Assembly: GCF_013004695.1 (NCBI RefSeq)
Contig: NZ_JABEMG010000028.1
Span: 1-42,457 of the forward strand
DNA from: Promicromonospora citrea
GTDB taxonomy: Bacteria > Actinomycetota > Actinomycetes > Actinomycetales > Cellulomonadaceae
DNA length: 42,457 bases
Direction: 5' to 3'
Both the position numbers and the translations under genes were made by a program. Positions 22,882 to 30,352 of the stretch are shown one piece after another (within the stretch, counting starts at the first letter, position 1; every line of letters starts with the position of its first letter). The notes beneath the pieces are model-generated. The model was not told the DNA's origin and ran no database searches. It saw only the letters and a program-made list of their open reading frames with translations.

Positions 22882-23994
22882 GTGGTCACCTCTCAGATCT
22901 CCCTGCATGACCATCGTGTCGTTGCACTACGCGAGACCGTCGCCGAGCTGGCGGCTCGTCCACCTGCGGCACGGGAGTTCCTGGACGAGGTCGAACGCCG
23001 CCTGCGGAAGGTGGTCCAGTTCGACGGCGGCGACTGGTGGACGTCCGACCCGGAGACCCTGCTCCCGATGGAGCTACGGCCGTTCGAGTACCCAGCGCTC
23101 CAGTACGAGGTAGCCGCCAACGACGTCAACCGCCTCGACGAGCTCGACCGGCAGAGCCGCAACGTCTCCACCCTTGGGCTGGCCCTCCCAGGCCAGCACG
23201 CCCGCTCCGCCCAGTTCGACGGTCACTACCGGGTAGCTGGTGGCGGCGACCAGATGCGGGTGCTCGCACGCAACGGTGGAAGGACCTGGGGCGCCGCGTG
23301 CCTGTACCGCGGCGAGGACCTACCTGACTTCACGCGAGACGAAGTCGCAGTCATCTCGGCCATCTCGCGCGACGTCGGCCTGGCCCTGCGCACGGACCTG
23401 CTGCGGACCGTGGTGCGCAACAGCGGCGAGTGGTCTGCCGCGTCCGTCGATGAACGGTCGGGGACCGTCGTCGCCGACCGCGACGACCGGGTGCTCGGTT
23501 TCACGCCCGACGGTGGGCACTGGCTCGAACGCCTCGGCGTGCACACGTCGGACGAAGAACTTCCCGCGTCACTGCGCTGGATCACGCTCCAGGCGCGCGC
23601 CCAGGACCGTCAGCCGGCCTCGGGGCCTGCCGGGGGCCGCACGCTGCGGCCGGCACGTTCCCGCATCCGAGTCGCGAGCGGCGAGCTGGTGACGGTACGC
23701 GCCGAGGTGCTGCGCGGCTCGGTCGACGGCGCCGTCGTCCTCGGGCTCGAGCCGGCGACCGGCGCCTCCATGTGGCCGCTGCTGGTCGCGCTCTACGGCC
23801 TGACAGAACGCGAGACCCAGCTCACGTCGATGCTTGTCGAAGGTCGTTCCATCAAGGAGATCGCCACGGGGCTCCACCTCTCGATCCACACGGTCCGTGA
23901 CCACGTCAAGGCCGTGTACGCCAAGGTCGGCATCAGCTCCCGTCCAGAACTGACAGCCCGGCTCGGCGGCGGGCCGGGCGTCGCGCCCTCCTGA
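22882..23994 (+). CDS. LuxR-family (GerE-type HTH) regulator
   Basis: About 370 residues. The C-terminal LuxR helix-turn-helix is clear near residues 300-355 (LTERETQLTSMLVEGRSIKEI, LHLSIHTVRDHVKAVYAKVG). The N-terminal ~200 residues look GAF-like (FDGGDWWTSDPETLLPMELRPF, FTRDEVAVISAISRDVGLALR), so it probably senses a small ligand. I chose GTG 22882 because TACTGT lies exactly 6 nt upstream, suggesting a leaderless mRNA; an ATG at 22846 lies inside the dyad. It is divergent from the MFS operon and upstream of a reductase gene, and is the likely local activator. Confidence 0.82.
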   Translation: MVTSQISLHDHRVVALRETVAELAARPPAAREFLDEVERRLRKVVQFDGGDWWTSDPETLLPMELRPFEYPALQYEVAANDVNRLDELDRQSRNVSTLGLALPGQHARSAQFDGHYRVAGGGDQMRVLARNGGRTWGAACLYRGEDLPDFTRDEVAVISAISRDVGLALRTDLLRTVVRNSGEWSAASVDERSGTVVADRDDRVLGFTPDGGHWLERLGVHTSDEELPASLRWITLQARAQDRQPASGPAGGRTLRPARSRIRVASGELVTVRAEVLRGSVDGAVVLGLEPATGASMWPLLVALYGLTERETQLTSMLVEGRSIKEIATGLHLSIHTVRDHVKAVYAKVGISSRPELTARLGGGPGVAPS

Positions 23995-24068
23995 TCGCAG
24001 CCAGGGTGCGGCACTCCTAGGCAGCCCCGCCCTTCTCCGGTCGCCGCCGCGGGCGAAGACTCAGTGTC

Positions 24069-24812
24069 ATGAACATCGCGATCATCACCGGCGGCAGCCG
24101 CGGTATCGGCGCCGCCACAGCACTGGCCTGCGCCCGACGCGGCCTCGGCGTCATCATCACCTACAACAGCAACCCGGACGCGGCCGCGGACGTCGTCGGC
24201 AAGATCAAGGCCGACGGCGGTACGGCGGTAGCGCTGGCGCTCGACGTGACCGACACCACCACGTTCGCGGCCTTCGCCACGACGGTCCGCAGCACCCTGC
24301 AGGAGACCTGGGGCCGGACCGACTTCGACCACCTGGTCAACAACGCCGGCTACGGCCTCTACAACCCCATCGCCACGGTCACCGAGGAACAGTTCGACGG
24401 CCTGTTCCGCGTGCACCTCAAAGGCCCGTTCTTCCTCACCCAGACCCTGCTGCCCCTGATCGCCGACGGCGGCCAGATCGTGAACCTCGTCAGCGCGACA
24501 AGCCGCGTCGCGACCACCGGCGTCGCACCGTACGCCAGCTTCAAGGGCGGCCTCGAGGTCCTGACTCGCTACATGGCCAAGGAATTCGGCGACCGCCGCA
24601 TCCGGGCGAACTCGATCGCGCCCGGCGCCATCCGCACCGAGATTGGCGGCGGCCTGAACGAGGAATTCGAGGCGCAGCTGGCCGGCGCTACGGCACTGGG
24701 CCGGGTCGGCGAGCCCGACGAGGTCGGTGGTGTCATCGCGAGCCTGCTCTCCGACGACAACCGCTGGGTCAACGCCCAGTCGATCGAAGTCTCCGGAGGG
24801 TTCTACATCTGA
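24069..24812 (+). CDS. Short-chain dehydrogenase/reductase (SDR)
   Basis: A 247-residue classical SDR: TGGSRGIG at residues 7-14, NNAGYG near residue 91, catalytic Ser in VNLVSATSRV and Tyr/Lys in APYASFKGGLEVL. The C-terminal VNAQSIEVSGGFYI is typical. It is shared in type with the SDR at 4508 but not a close copy. No strong ribosome site is seen before ATG 24069. It follows the LuxR gene by 74 nt and may share its promoter. It is the last gene before the integrase, and a bidirectional-looking terminator follows. Confidence 0.88.
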   Translation: MNIAIITGGSRGIGAATALACARRGLGVIITYNSNPDAAADVVGKIKADGGTAVALALDVTDTTTFAAFATTVRSTLQETWGRTDFDHLVNNAGYGLYNPIATVTEEQFDGLFRVHLKGPFFLTQTLLPLIADGGQIVNLVSATSRVATTGVAPYASFKGGLEVLTRYMAKEFGDRRIRANSIAPGAIRTEIGGGLNEEFEAQLAGATALGRVGEPDEVGGVIASLLSDDNRWVNAQSIEVSGGFYI

Positions 24813-24912
24813 TGCTCGACGTTTGCCTCTTGCCGGTCAGCGCGCTCGGCCACTCGATCACATTCACAGCGCGGTAAGAGTCGGCCTAGGTCGCACGGCG
24901 GTTCCACCACAA

Positions 24913-24952
24913 CCCCTCCAGGCAGTAGCGCGACAGGCACTGCCTGGAGGGG
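24913..24952. terminator. Terminator between SDR and integrase genes
   Basis: Perfect 14-bp arms 24913-24926 and 24939-24952 around a 12-nt loop lie between the converging SDR and integrase genes. The rest of 24813-24994 holds no gene I can support. Confidence 0.8.
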
Positions 24953-24994
24953 GGTGACCTAGCTCAGGCGCATCTTGATCCGCCCTCCAGGAAC

Positions 24995-25984
24995 TCAGAG
25001 TCCCAGCGACCGGCTCGACGTGTTTGCCATCGCGTCCAGCGGGCGGATGTAGTGCCGGACGAGCGTGGAGATCTCCTTGTGGCGGGTCTGGGCGGCGATC
25101 CTGTCCAGGGGTACACCGGCGAGGGCGGCGGCCGTGGCGTGCCCCGCACGTAACGAGTGCCCCGAGACCCGTTCGCTCTCGATCCCCGCAGCTGCGGCCC
25201 GAGTGCGGATGATGCATCTGACAGTGTGGCCGCTGATGCGTTCGATGGTCGGGCGGCCGTTCGAGCGGATCCTGGTGAACACGTTCCCCGGCGTGGTCCC
25301 GCGCACGGCGGTCCAGTAGCGCAGCGCTGCCACCGGATCGGTCACGGCGTGCGCGCCGATGGCTACCGCGACCACCTGCCCCTTCGCATCGGGGTCGCAC
25401 TTGGACCGCCGGATGTTCAGCAGGACGCCGTCTCGCACGAACAAGACGTCGTCGAGCGCCAGCTCCGCCAGTTCCGACCGGCGCAGGGCTGAAGCGAAGC
25501 CGAGCAGGAGCAGAGCGCGGTCCCGCGCCCCCGCTGCGGTGCTCCTGTCGATCTGATCGACCATGTTCCGGATGTCCTCGGTCACCAACGCACGTGCCTG
25601 CCGACGGGGCGCGACGCCGAGGATGCGTCGCAGGCCTCGTCGCACCCTCGCGACGGTCGGGTCTGCGATCGGGTCCGGGGCGCCGGCCCGCTGGTGCTCG
25701 TACCTGATCGCGGCACAGCACGCCGTGATCGTGGCGTTGGCCAGACCGAGGTCTGCCCGCTCGGCCAGGTAGGCACACACCGTTGCCGGATCGGCAGGCA
25801 ACGACGCCAGCCCACGGTCGGCACACCATCGGGTGAAGAGACGCCAGGCCGAGGCGTACGAGGCCAGGGTCGATGGGGCGCGCTCAGCGGAAATCGCTGC
25901 CGCCACACGGGCGGCATCCACGGTCGTCAGGCCGGAGAAGTCGCTGCCAGCGTGGATCGGGGCGGGTTCGAGAAGAGTCGTCAT
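24995..25984 (-). CDS. Tyrosine recombinase (island integrase)
   Basis: A 329-residue phage-type integrase. An N-terminal SAM-like core-binding domain (STLASYASAWRLFTRWCADRG) precedes the catalytic domain with all key residues: Arg168 (ALRRSEL), Lys195 (RRSKCDP), His276 and Arg279 (SGHSLRAGHAT), His302 (TRHKEIST) and Tyr312 (RHYIRPL). It should cut and join the att core in the tRNA gene. I chose ATG 25984; a TTG at 26059 would add 25 residues across the arm-type repeat and is less likely. Its 5' end lies 128 bp from the att core in the intact tRNA. Confidence 0.93.
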   Translation of the reverse strand: MTTLLEPAPIHAGSDFSGLTTVDAARVAAAISAERAPSTLASYASAWRLFTRWCADRGLASLPADPATVCAYLAERADLGLANATITACCAAIRYEHQRAGAPDPIADPTVARVRRGLRRILGVAPRRQARALVTEDIRNMVDQIDRSTAAGARDRALLLLGFASALRRSELAELALDDVLFVRDGVLLNIRRSKCDPDAKGQVVAVAIGAHAVTDPVAALRYWTAVRGTTPGNVFTRIRSNGRPTIERISGHTVRCIIRTRAAAAGIESERVSGHSLRAGHATAAALAGVPLDRIAAQTRHKEISTLVRHYIRPLDAMANTSSRSLGL

Positions 25985-26034
25985 GCCCGAAGTACTACGG
26001 GACGGACACTGCGCCCGCGCGCTACTTACGGAAA

Positions 26035-26059
26035 GTTGCGTTTCTGTTGCGGTGCTCAA
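26035..26059 (+). repeat. Subterminal direct repeat, possible integrase arm site (integrase end)
   Basis: Counterpart of 5986-6010 (21 of 25 identical), in the integrase promoter region 53 bp from the attL core. Binding here could also let the integrase repress itself. Confidence 0.55.
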
Positions 26060-26074
26060 GTTCTACAAACCTTT

Positions 26075-26106
26075 CAGGCCCGGAGATCCGCAGATCTCCG
26101 GGCCTG
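26075..26106. terminator. 14-bp stem terminator supplied by the element
   Basis: Arms 26075-26088 and 26093-26106 pair perfectly around CGCA, directly after the tRNA 3' end on the minus strand. It is a functional twin, not a copy, of the hairpin at 5758-5791. Confidence 0.75.
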
Positions 26107-26111
26107 ACTTT

Positions 26112-26146
26112 GTAGCGGGGGCAGGATTTGAACCTGCGACCTCTGG
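26112..26146 (-). repeat. attL: 35-bp att core within tRNA-fMet
   Basis: Perfect match to 5797-5831; it forms the 3' part of the intact tRNA gene. Crossover must have occurred inside this segment, keeping the tRNA sequence unchanged. Confidence 0.85.
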
Positions 26147-26186
26147 GTTATGAGCCCAGCGAGCTACCGAGCTGCTCCACCCCGCG
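26113..26186 (-). tRNA. Initiator tRNA-fMet (CAT)
   Basis: A 74-nt cloverleaf without encoded CCA. The 5' strand CGCGGGG pairs with CCCCGC, leaving position 1 (C) unpaired with position 72, an initiator hallmark. The anticodon stem CTGGG/CCCAG has three G-C pairs next to loop CTCATAA, the second hallmark. The T arm is GCAGG-TTCAAAT-CCTGC. Bases 26112-26146 double as the att core, so the 3' part was probably supplied by the element. Confidence 0.96.
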
Positions 26187-26296
26187 TCGGTGATCCCTAC
26201 TCTACGCACCGTTCCGGTCAGGACGCAAACCGGATCGGCCGGTCGAGACGCAGGTCACAGGGCGTCGAACCGATCCGGCCGTGGAACGATCGCCCC

Positions 26297-27118
26297 ATGA
26301 CGACGGAGCTGAGCGACACGACCCTGACCGCCGACCGCATCGTCCACCTCACCGACCAACTCGCCGCACTCCCCCACCTGCGACCCGGCCCGCGCACGAA
26401 CGCGCTCTTCGGCGACCTGGTGCACACCGTGCTCGCCGCACCCGAGGGACAGGCCCGCGCCGTGCTCGACCATCCCGACGTCAGCAGCCGGCAGGACACC
26501 GTGCGCGAGCTGTCCGCCCGCGGCGAGACCGCCCTGGAGCACGACTGGGCCGCGCGCATCACCGCCGCGCCGGACCCCCGCGCCGAGCTCGCCGCCTTCC
26601 CCTACCTCGACAACTACCGGCGCCTGACCGCCCTCGAGGTCCGCCTGCTGCGGGAGTGGGCCGGCGCGGCCCCCGCCGCCGTGGCGGTGGTCGGCTGCGG
26701 CCCGCTCCCGCTCAGCACCCTCGGGTACGCCGACGCCCTCGGCGGCCCGGTCGTCGGCCTGGACCGGGACGGCGCGGCCGTGCGTCTGGCCCGCGAGGTC
26801 GCCGCGCGGACGGGCGCGACCGGCGTCCGGTTCGAGCAGGCCGACGCCGCGGACGCCGACCTGCGCGGGTACGACGTCGTGGTGCTCGCCGCGCTCGTGG
26901 GCGAGACCCCGACGGCCAAGACCGCGATCCTCGAGCGCGTGGCGCAGGCCGTGCGCCCCGGCACGCTGCTCCTCGCGCGCAGCGCGCGCGGCCTGCGCAC
27001 CCTCCTGTACCCGCCGGTGGACCTTGCGGCGACGCCGGGCTTCGACGTGCTCGAGGTCGTGCACCCCACCGACGACGTCATCAACTCCGTGGTCGTGGCC
27101 CGCCGTCGTCCGGTGTGA
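26297..27118 (+). CDS. Nicotianamine synthase-like protein
   Basis: A 273-residue protein with the signature of the nicotianamine synthase family: FPYLDNYRRLTALEVRLL (residues 101-118), then the SAM-site motif VVGCGPLPLSTLGYA (131-145), then GLDRDGAAVRLAREVA and GYDVVVLAALVG. Family enzymes transfer aminobutyrate from SAM to an acceptor amino acid or itself, building metal-chelating metallophores. No opine dehydrogenase or metallophore exporter lies nearby. ATG 26297 keeps the family N-terminus, but no ribosome site is clear. A perfect 20-bp stem terminator follows. Gene product and metal are unknown. Confidence 0.78.
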   Translation: MTTELSDTTLTADRIVHLTDQLAALPHLRPGPRTNALFGDLVHTVLAAPEGQARAVLDHPDVSSRQDTVRELSARGETALEHDWAARITAAPDPRAELAAFPYLDNYRRLTALEVRLLREWAGAAPAAVAVVGCGPLPLSTLGYADALGGPVVGLDRDGAAVRLAREVAARTGATGVRFEQADAADADLRGYDVVVLAALVGETPTAKTAILERVAQAVRPGTLLLARSARGLRTLLYPPVDLAATPGFDVLEVVHPTDDVINSVVVARRRPV

Positions 27119-27130
27119 CGGTCCCGAACA

Positions 27131-27173
27131 GCGGACGGCCCGCAGGTCACCTGGTGACCTGCGGGCCGTCCGC
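27131..27173. terminator. Strong terminator between converging genes
   Basis: Perfect 20-bp arms 27131-27150 and 27154-27173 with a 3-nt loop, between the nicotianamine-synthase-like gene and the UPF0182 gene, serving both directions. Confidence 0.88.
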
Positions 27174-27187
27174 GTGCGGGACCGGGA

Positions 27188-30100
27188 TCAGCCCTGCTGG
27201 GCCTCCTCCGCCGCGATGGCGTCCTCGAGCGCCTGCTGCAGACGCTCCTGCGCCTCGCCGTAGGCCGCCCAGTCGCCCGCACGCTGCGCGGCGTTGGCGT
27301 CCTCCATGGCGTCGGCCGCCTCGCGCAGCGCGGCCTCGACGTCGCCGGACGGCGCGCCGCCCGCGCCACCACCGGGCTCCGACGACGGCTCGGTCGACGG
27401 CTCCGTGGACGGCTCGGTCGACGGCACGGTCGGGTCGGCCCCGCCCTCGGCGTCGTCCGGCGGCGCGACCGGCGCCTCGTCCTCCGCCGTACCGGCGTCG
27501 CCGGCCTCCGCACCGGAGTCGCCGCCGAACACCTGGTCCAGCGCCTCGTCGAGCGTGTCGGCGAAGCCGATGTCGTCACCGAAGGCGACCAGCACCTTGC
27601 GCAGCAGCGGGAACTGCGTGCCACCGGTCGACTGGATGTAGACCGGCTGGACGTACAGCAGGCCGCCACCCACCGGCAGCGTCAGCTGGTTGCCGCGCCG
27701 CACCGTCGACGCACCGATCTGCAGGATGTTGAGCTGCTCGGAGATCGTCGGGTTCGAGTCGAAGTTGTTCTGCACCTGGCCGGGGCCCGGCACCGTCGTG
27801 TCGCGGGGAAGCTCCAGCAGCCGTAGCTTGCCGTAGTCCTCCGCCTTGACACCGTCCTGGTTCCCGGCGTCGGCGTCCACGGCGAGGAAGCCGGTGAGCA
27901 CCTCGCGGTCGGTGTTACCGCCCGGGATGAACGTCGAGGTGAGCGAGAACGTCGACTCCTCCTGGCCAGGCATCTGCAGCGTCAGGTAGTACGGCGGCTG
28001 CAGCGCCGCGGGCGTCGAGTCCGACGTCGGGTCGGCCGGGTTGTTCCAGAAGTCCTGGCCCGAGAAGAACTCCGCCGAGTTGGTCACGTGGTACTGGGTG
28101 AGCAGCGTGCGCTGCACCTTGAACAGGTCCTCGGGGTAGCGCAGGTGGCTCATGAGGTCGCCGGAGATCTCCTCCATCGGCTTGACGGCCGAGGGGAAGA
28201 TGTTCGTCCACGCCTGGAGGATCGGGTCCTCGGGGTCCCACGCGTACAGGTCGACCGAGCCGTCGTACGCGTCCACGGTCGCCTTGACCGAGTTGCGGAT
28301 GTAGTTGACCTCCTCCGGCAGGATGACGGCGCCGCCCTGCTGCTGGGTGAGGGTGTCCGCCACGGCCTCGTCGAGCGGCGTGGACGTCGAGTACGGCACG
28401 GCGTCGCTCGTCGTGTACGCGTCGACGATCCACTTCACGCGCCCGTCGACCACGGCCGGGTAGACCCGGTTGTCGAGGGTGAGCCACGGCGCGACCTTGC
28501 TGACACGCTGCTGCGGGTCGCGGTCGTAGAGGATCTGCGACTCGCTGGTGACGCGGTCGGAGAACAGGATCTGCTCCTCACCGAACTTCAGCGCGAAGAG
28601 CAGCTTGCTGCCGAACGACCCGATGTGCGGCCCCGCGTCGCCCGTGAAGGTGGTGTTGACCTGACCGCCGTCGTCCGCGTCGTCGGCCTGGTAGTCGAGC
28701 TCCCACGGCTCGGTGCCCTCGGGCGCGCCCACGATCGAGTACGTCTGGGTGCTCGGGCTGAAGTAGATGCGCGGCTCGTACCCGTCCTCGAGGTCGCTGA
28801 TCGCGCCCTGCGACGGGATGCCGCCCTCGAAGAACGCCGGACGCCCGTCCGGCCCCGGCTGGTTGCCGAACGCGGCGACGACGCCGTAACCGTGCGTGAA
28901 CACGGTGTGGTCGTTGACCCAGTTCCGCTGGTCCTGGCCCAGGCCGTCGAGGTTGAGCTCGCGCACCGCGATCACGGTGTCACGCTTCTCGCCGTCGATC
29001 TCGTACTTGTCGACCGACAGGGAGTCGTTGAAGTTGTAGTACTGCTTGTTCTGCTGGAGCTGGCGGAACGACGGCGACACGATCTGCGGGTCCAGCAGGC
29101 GGATCGAGGCGGCGGTCGCCGCGTCCTCGCGCAGCGCGCCCTCCTCGGCCTGGGTCGTCGCGTCGTACTGCTCCTTCTCGACGTCCTCGATGCCGAAGGC
29201 CGAGAGCGTCGAGTCGATGTTGCGCTGGATGTACTCGGCCTCGAGCTCCTGCGCGTTCGGGTTCACCTGGAACCGCTGCACGACGGCGGGGTAGATCCCG
29301 CCGATGGCGATGGCCGAGACGACCATGAGCCCGACGCCGATCGCGGGCAGGCGCCAGTCGCCGCGGAACGCCGTGACGACGAACAGCAGGGCCACGAAGA
29401 TCGCGACCACCGTGAGGATGCCCTTGGCGGGGATCACGGCGTGCACGTCGGAGTAGGAGGCACCGTCGAACCGGTCGCCGGCGTTGGTCAGGATGGAGTA
29501 CCGGTCGAGCCAGTAGTTCGCGCCCACCAGGAGCAGCAGCACCGCGCCGAGCACGGCGAGGTGCACGCGCGCCGCCGTCGTGGTGCGGGGGCCGGCCGCG
29601 GCCGGCCCGACCCGCAGGCCGCCGTACAGGTAGTGCGTGATGACGCCGGCGATGGCCGCGATGACCACGACGGAGATGAGGAACCCGACCCCGAACCGCA
29701 GCGCGGGCAGGTGGAAGACGAAGAAGCCGAGGTCGATGCCGAACTCCGGGTCGGCCTCGCCGAACGGCTCGCTGTTGAACGCCAGGAGCACCGTGCGCCA
29801 CTGGGCCGACGCCGCGACACCGGCGAAGAAGCCCACGAGCACCGGGCCCGCGATCATCACGACGCGGCGCAGCGGCTCGACGGCCTCGCGGTACTGGTCG
29901 AGCGTCGCCTGCTCCGGCGTGCTCGGGGCGTAGATCGGGCGCGAACGGTACGCCGCGGTGAACGACCAGAACACCGCCCCGCCCATGATCAGGAAGCCGG
30001 CGGCGAACAGGGCCGCCCGCATGCCCCACTCGGTCCAGATGACCCGGGAGAAGCCGATCTGGTCGAACCACATCACCTCGGTCCAGAACTGGGCGAGGAG

Positions 30101-30214
30101 GAGCAGGGCTGCGATCACGACCGCGACCGCTACGACCGCCATCCCCAGCGGACTGCGTCGTCGGGCTCGGGGGGCGCCGCCCGAGGGGCGGCGAGGTGCT
30201 GCGGCGAAGGACAC
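27188..30214 (-). CDS. UPF0182 family membrane protein
   Basis: A 1008-residue actinobacterial membrane protein (Rv3193c family). About seven membrane segments fill the first ~330 residues (AVVAVAVVIAALLLLAQFW at 28-46 is the first), followed by a large extracytoplasmic region and an acidic Pro/Ser tail with STEP repeats (DNA about 27381-27431). The C-terminal ~60 residues are Ala/Glu-rich and helical. Function is unknown. The start is GTG 30214 with GAGGT upstream. The promoter region carries GGGAACC-N16-CGTT (30287-30261), a strong ECF-type promoter, suggesting envelope-stress control. Confidence 0.93.
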   Translation of the reverse strand: MSFAAAPRRPSGGAPRARRRSPLGMAVVAVAVVIAALLLLAQFWTEVMWFDQIGFSRVIWTEWGMRAALFAAGFLIMGGAVFWSFTAAYRSRPIYAPSTPEQATLDQYREAVEPLRRVVMIAGPVLVGFFAGVAASAQWRTVLLAFNSEPFGEADPEFGIDLGFFVFHLPALRFGVGFLISVVVIAAIAGVITHYLYGGLRVGPAAAGPRTTTAARVHLAVLGAVLLLLVGANYWLDRYSILTNAGDRFDGASYSDVHAVIPAKGILTVVAIFVALLFVVTAFRGDWRLPAIGVGLMVVSAIAIGGIYPAVVQRFQVNPNAQELEAEYIQRNIDSTLSAFGIEDVEKEQYDATTQAEEGALREDAATAASIRLLDPQIVSPSFRQLQQNKQYYNFNDSLSVDKYEIDGEKRDTVIAVRELNLDGLGQDQRNWVNDHTVFTHGYGVVAAFGNQPGPDGRPAFFEGGIPSQGAISDLEDGYEPRIYFSPSTQTYSIVGAPEGTEPWELDYQADDADDGGQVNTTFTGDAGPHIGSFGSKLLFALKFGEEQILFSDRVTSESQILYDRDPQQRVSKVAPWLTLDNRVYPAVVDGRVKWIVDAYTTSDAVPYSTSTPLDEAVADTLTQQQGGAVILPEEVNYIRNSVKATVDAYDGSVDLYAWDPEDPILQAWTNIFPSAVKPMEEISGDLMSHLRYPEDLFKVQRTLLTQYHVTNSAEFFSGQDFWNNPADPTSDSTPAALQPPYYLTLQMPGQEESTFSLTSTFIPGGNTDREVLTGFLAVDADAGNQDGVKAEDYGKLRLLELPRDTTVPGPGQVQNNFDSNPTISEQLNILQIGASTVRRGNQLTLPVGGGLLYVQPVYIQSTGGTQFPLLRKVLVAFGDDIGFADTLDEALDQVFGGDSGAEAGDAGTAEDEAPVAPPDDAEGGADPTVPSTEPSTEPSTEPSSEPGGGAGGAPSGDVEAALREAADAMEDANAAQRAGDWAAYGEAQERLQQALEDAIAAEEAQQG

Positions 30215-30260
30215 TTCTGCGTTACCTCACGTCATCAATGGTTGGGCCGTACCCCGGTGG

Positions 30261-30287
30261 AACGGCCGGACGGTGCTCTTGGTTCCC
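30261..30287 (-). promoter_or_regulatory. ECF-sigma-type promoter for the UPF0182 gene
   Basis: On the minus strand, GGGAACC (30287-30281), 16 nt, then CGTT (30264-30261) match the SigE/SigH-type consensus of actinobacteria. A second GGGAACC lies at 30299-30293 without a -10 at the right distance. A palindrome CACATCC-GGATGTG (30299-30312) lies immediately upstream. Confidence 0.65.
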
Positions 30288-30352
30288 GACAAGGTTCCCA
30301 CATCCGGATGTGCAACACACGGTCATCAACAGGTCGGTCGGGGGCAGCCCGG

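Larger units (their letters stand above)
5797..26146. mobile_element. Genomic island integrated in tRNA-fMet
   Basis: A 20.3-kb segment is bounded by perfect 35-bp repeats (5797-5831 and 26112-26146). The tyrosine integrase gene (24995-25984) lies 128 bp from the repeat that forms part of the intact tRNA, the usual layout for tRNA-targeted elements. Each end also carries a related subterminal repeat (5986-6010 and 26035-26059) and TACGGAAAG (5858-5866 and 26027-26035). I found no relaxase, Rep, transfer, capsid or clear excisionase gene, so it is either defective or mobilised by helpers. Cargo is regulators, redox and detoxification enzymes, a pump and a biotin-uptake operon. Confidence 0.85.

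Noticed and set aside
6161-25984. Prophage
   Set aside because: An integrase is present, but no capsid, terminase, portal, tail or lysis genes can be seen.
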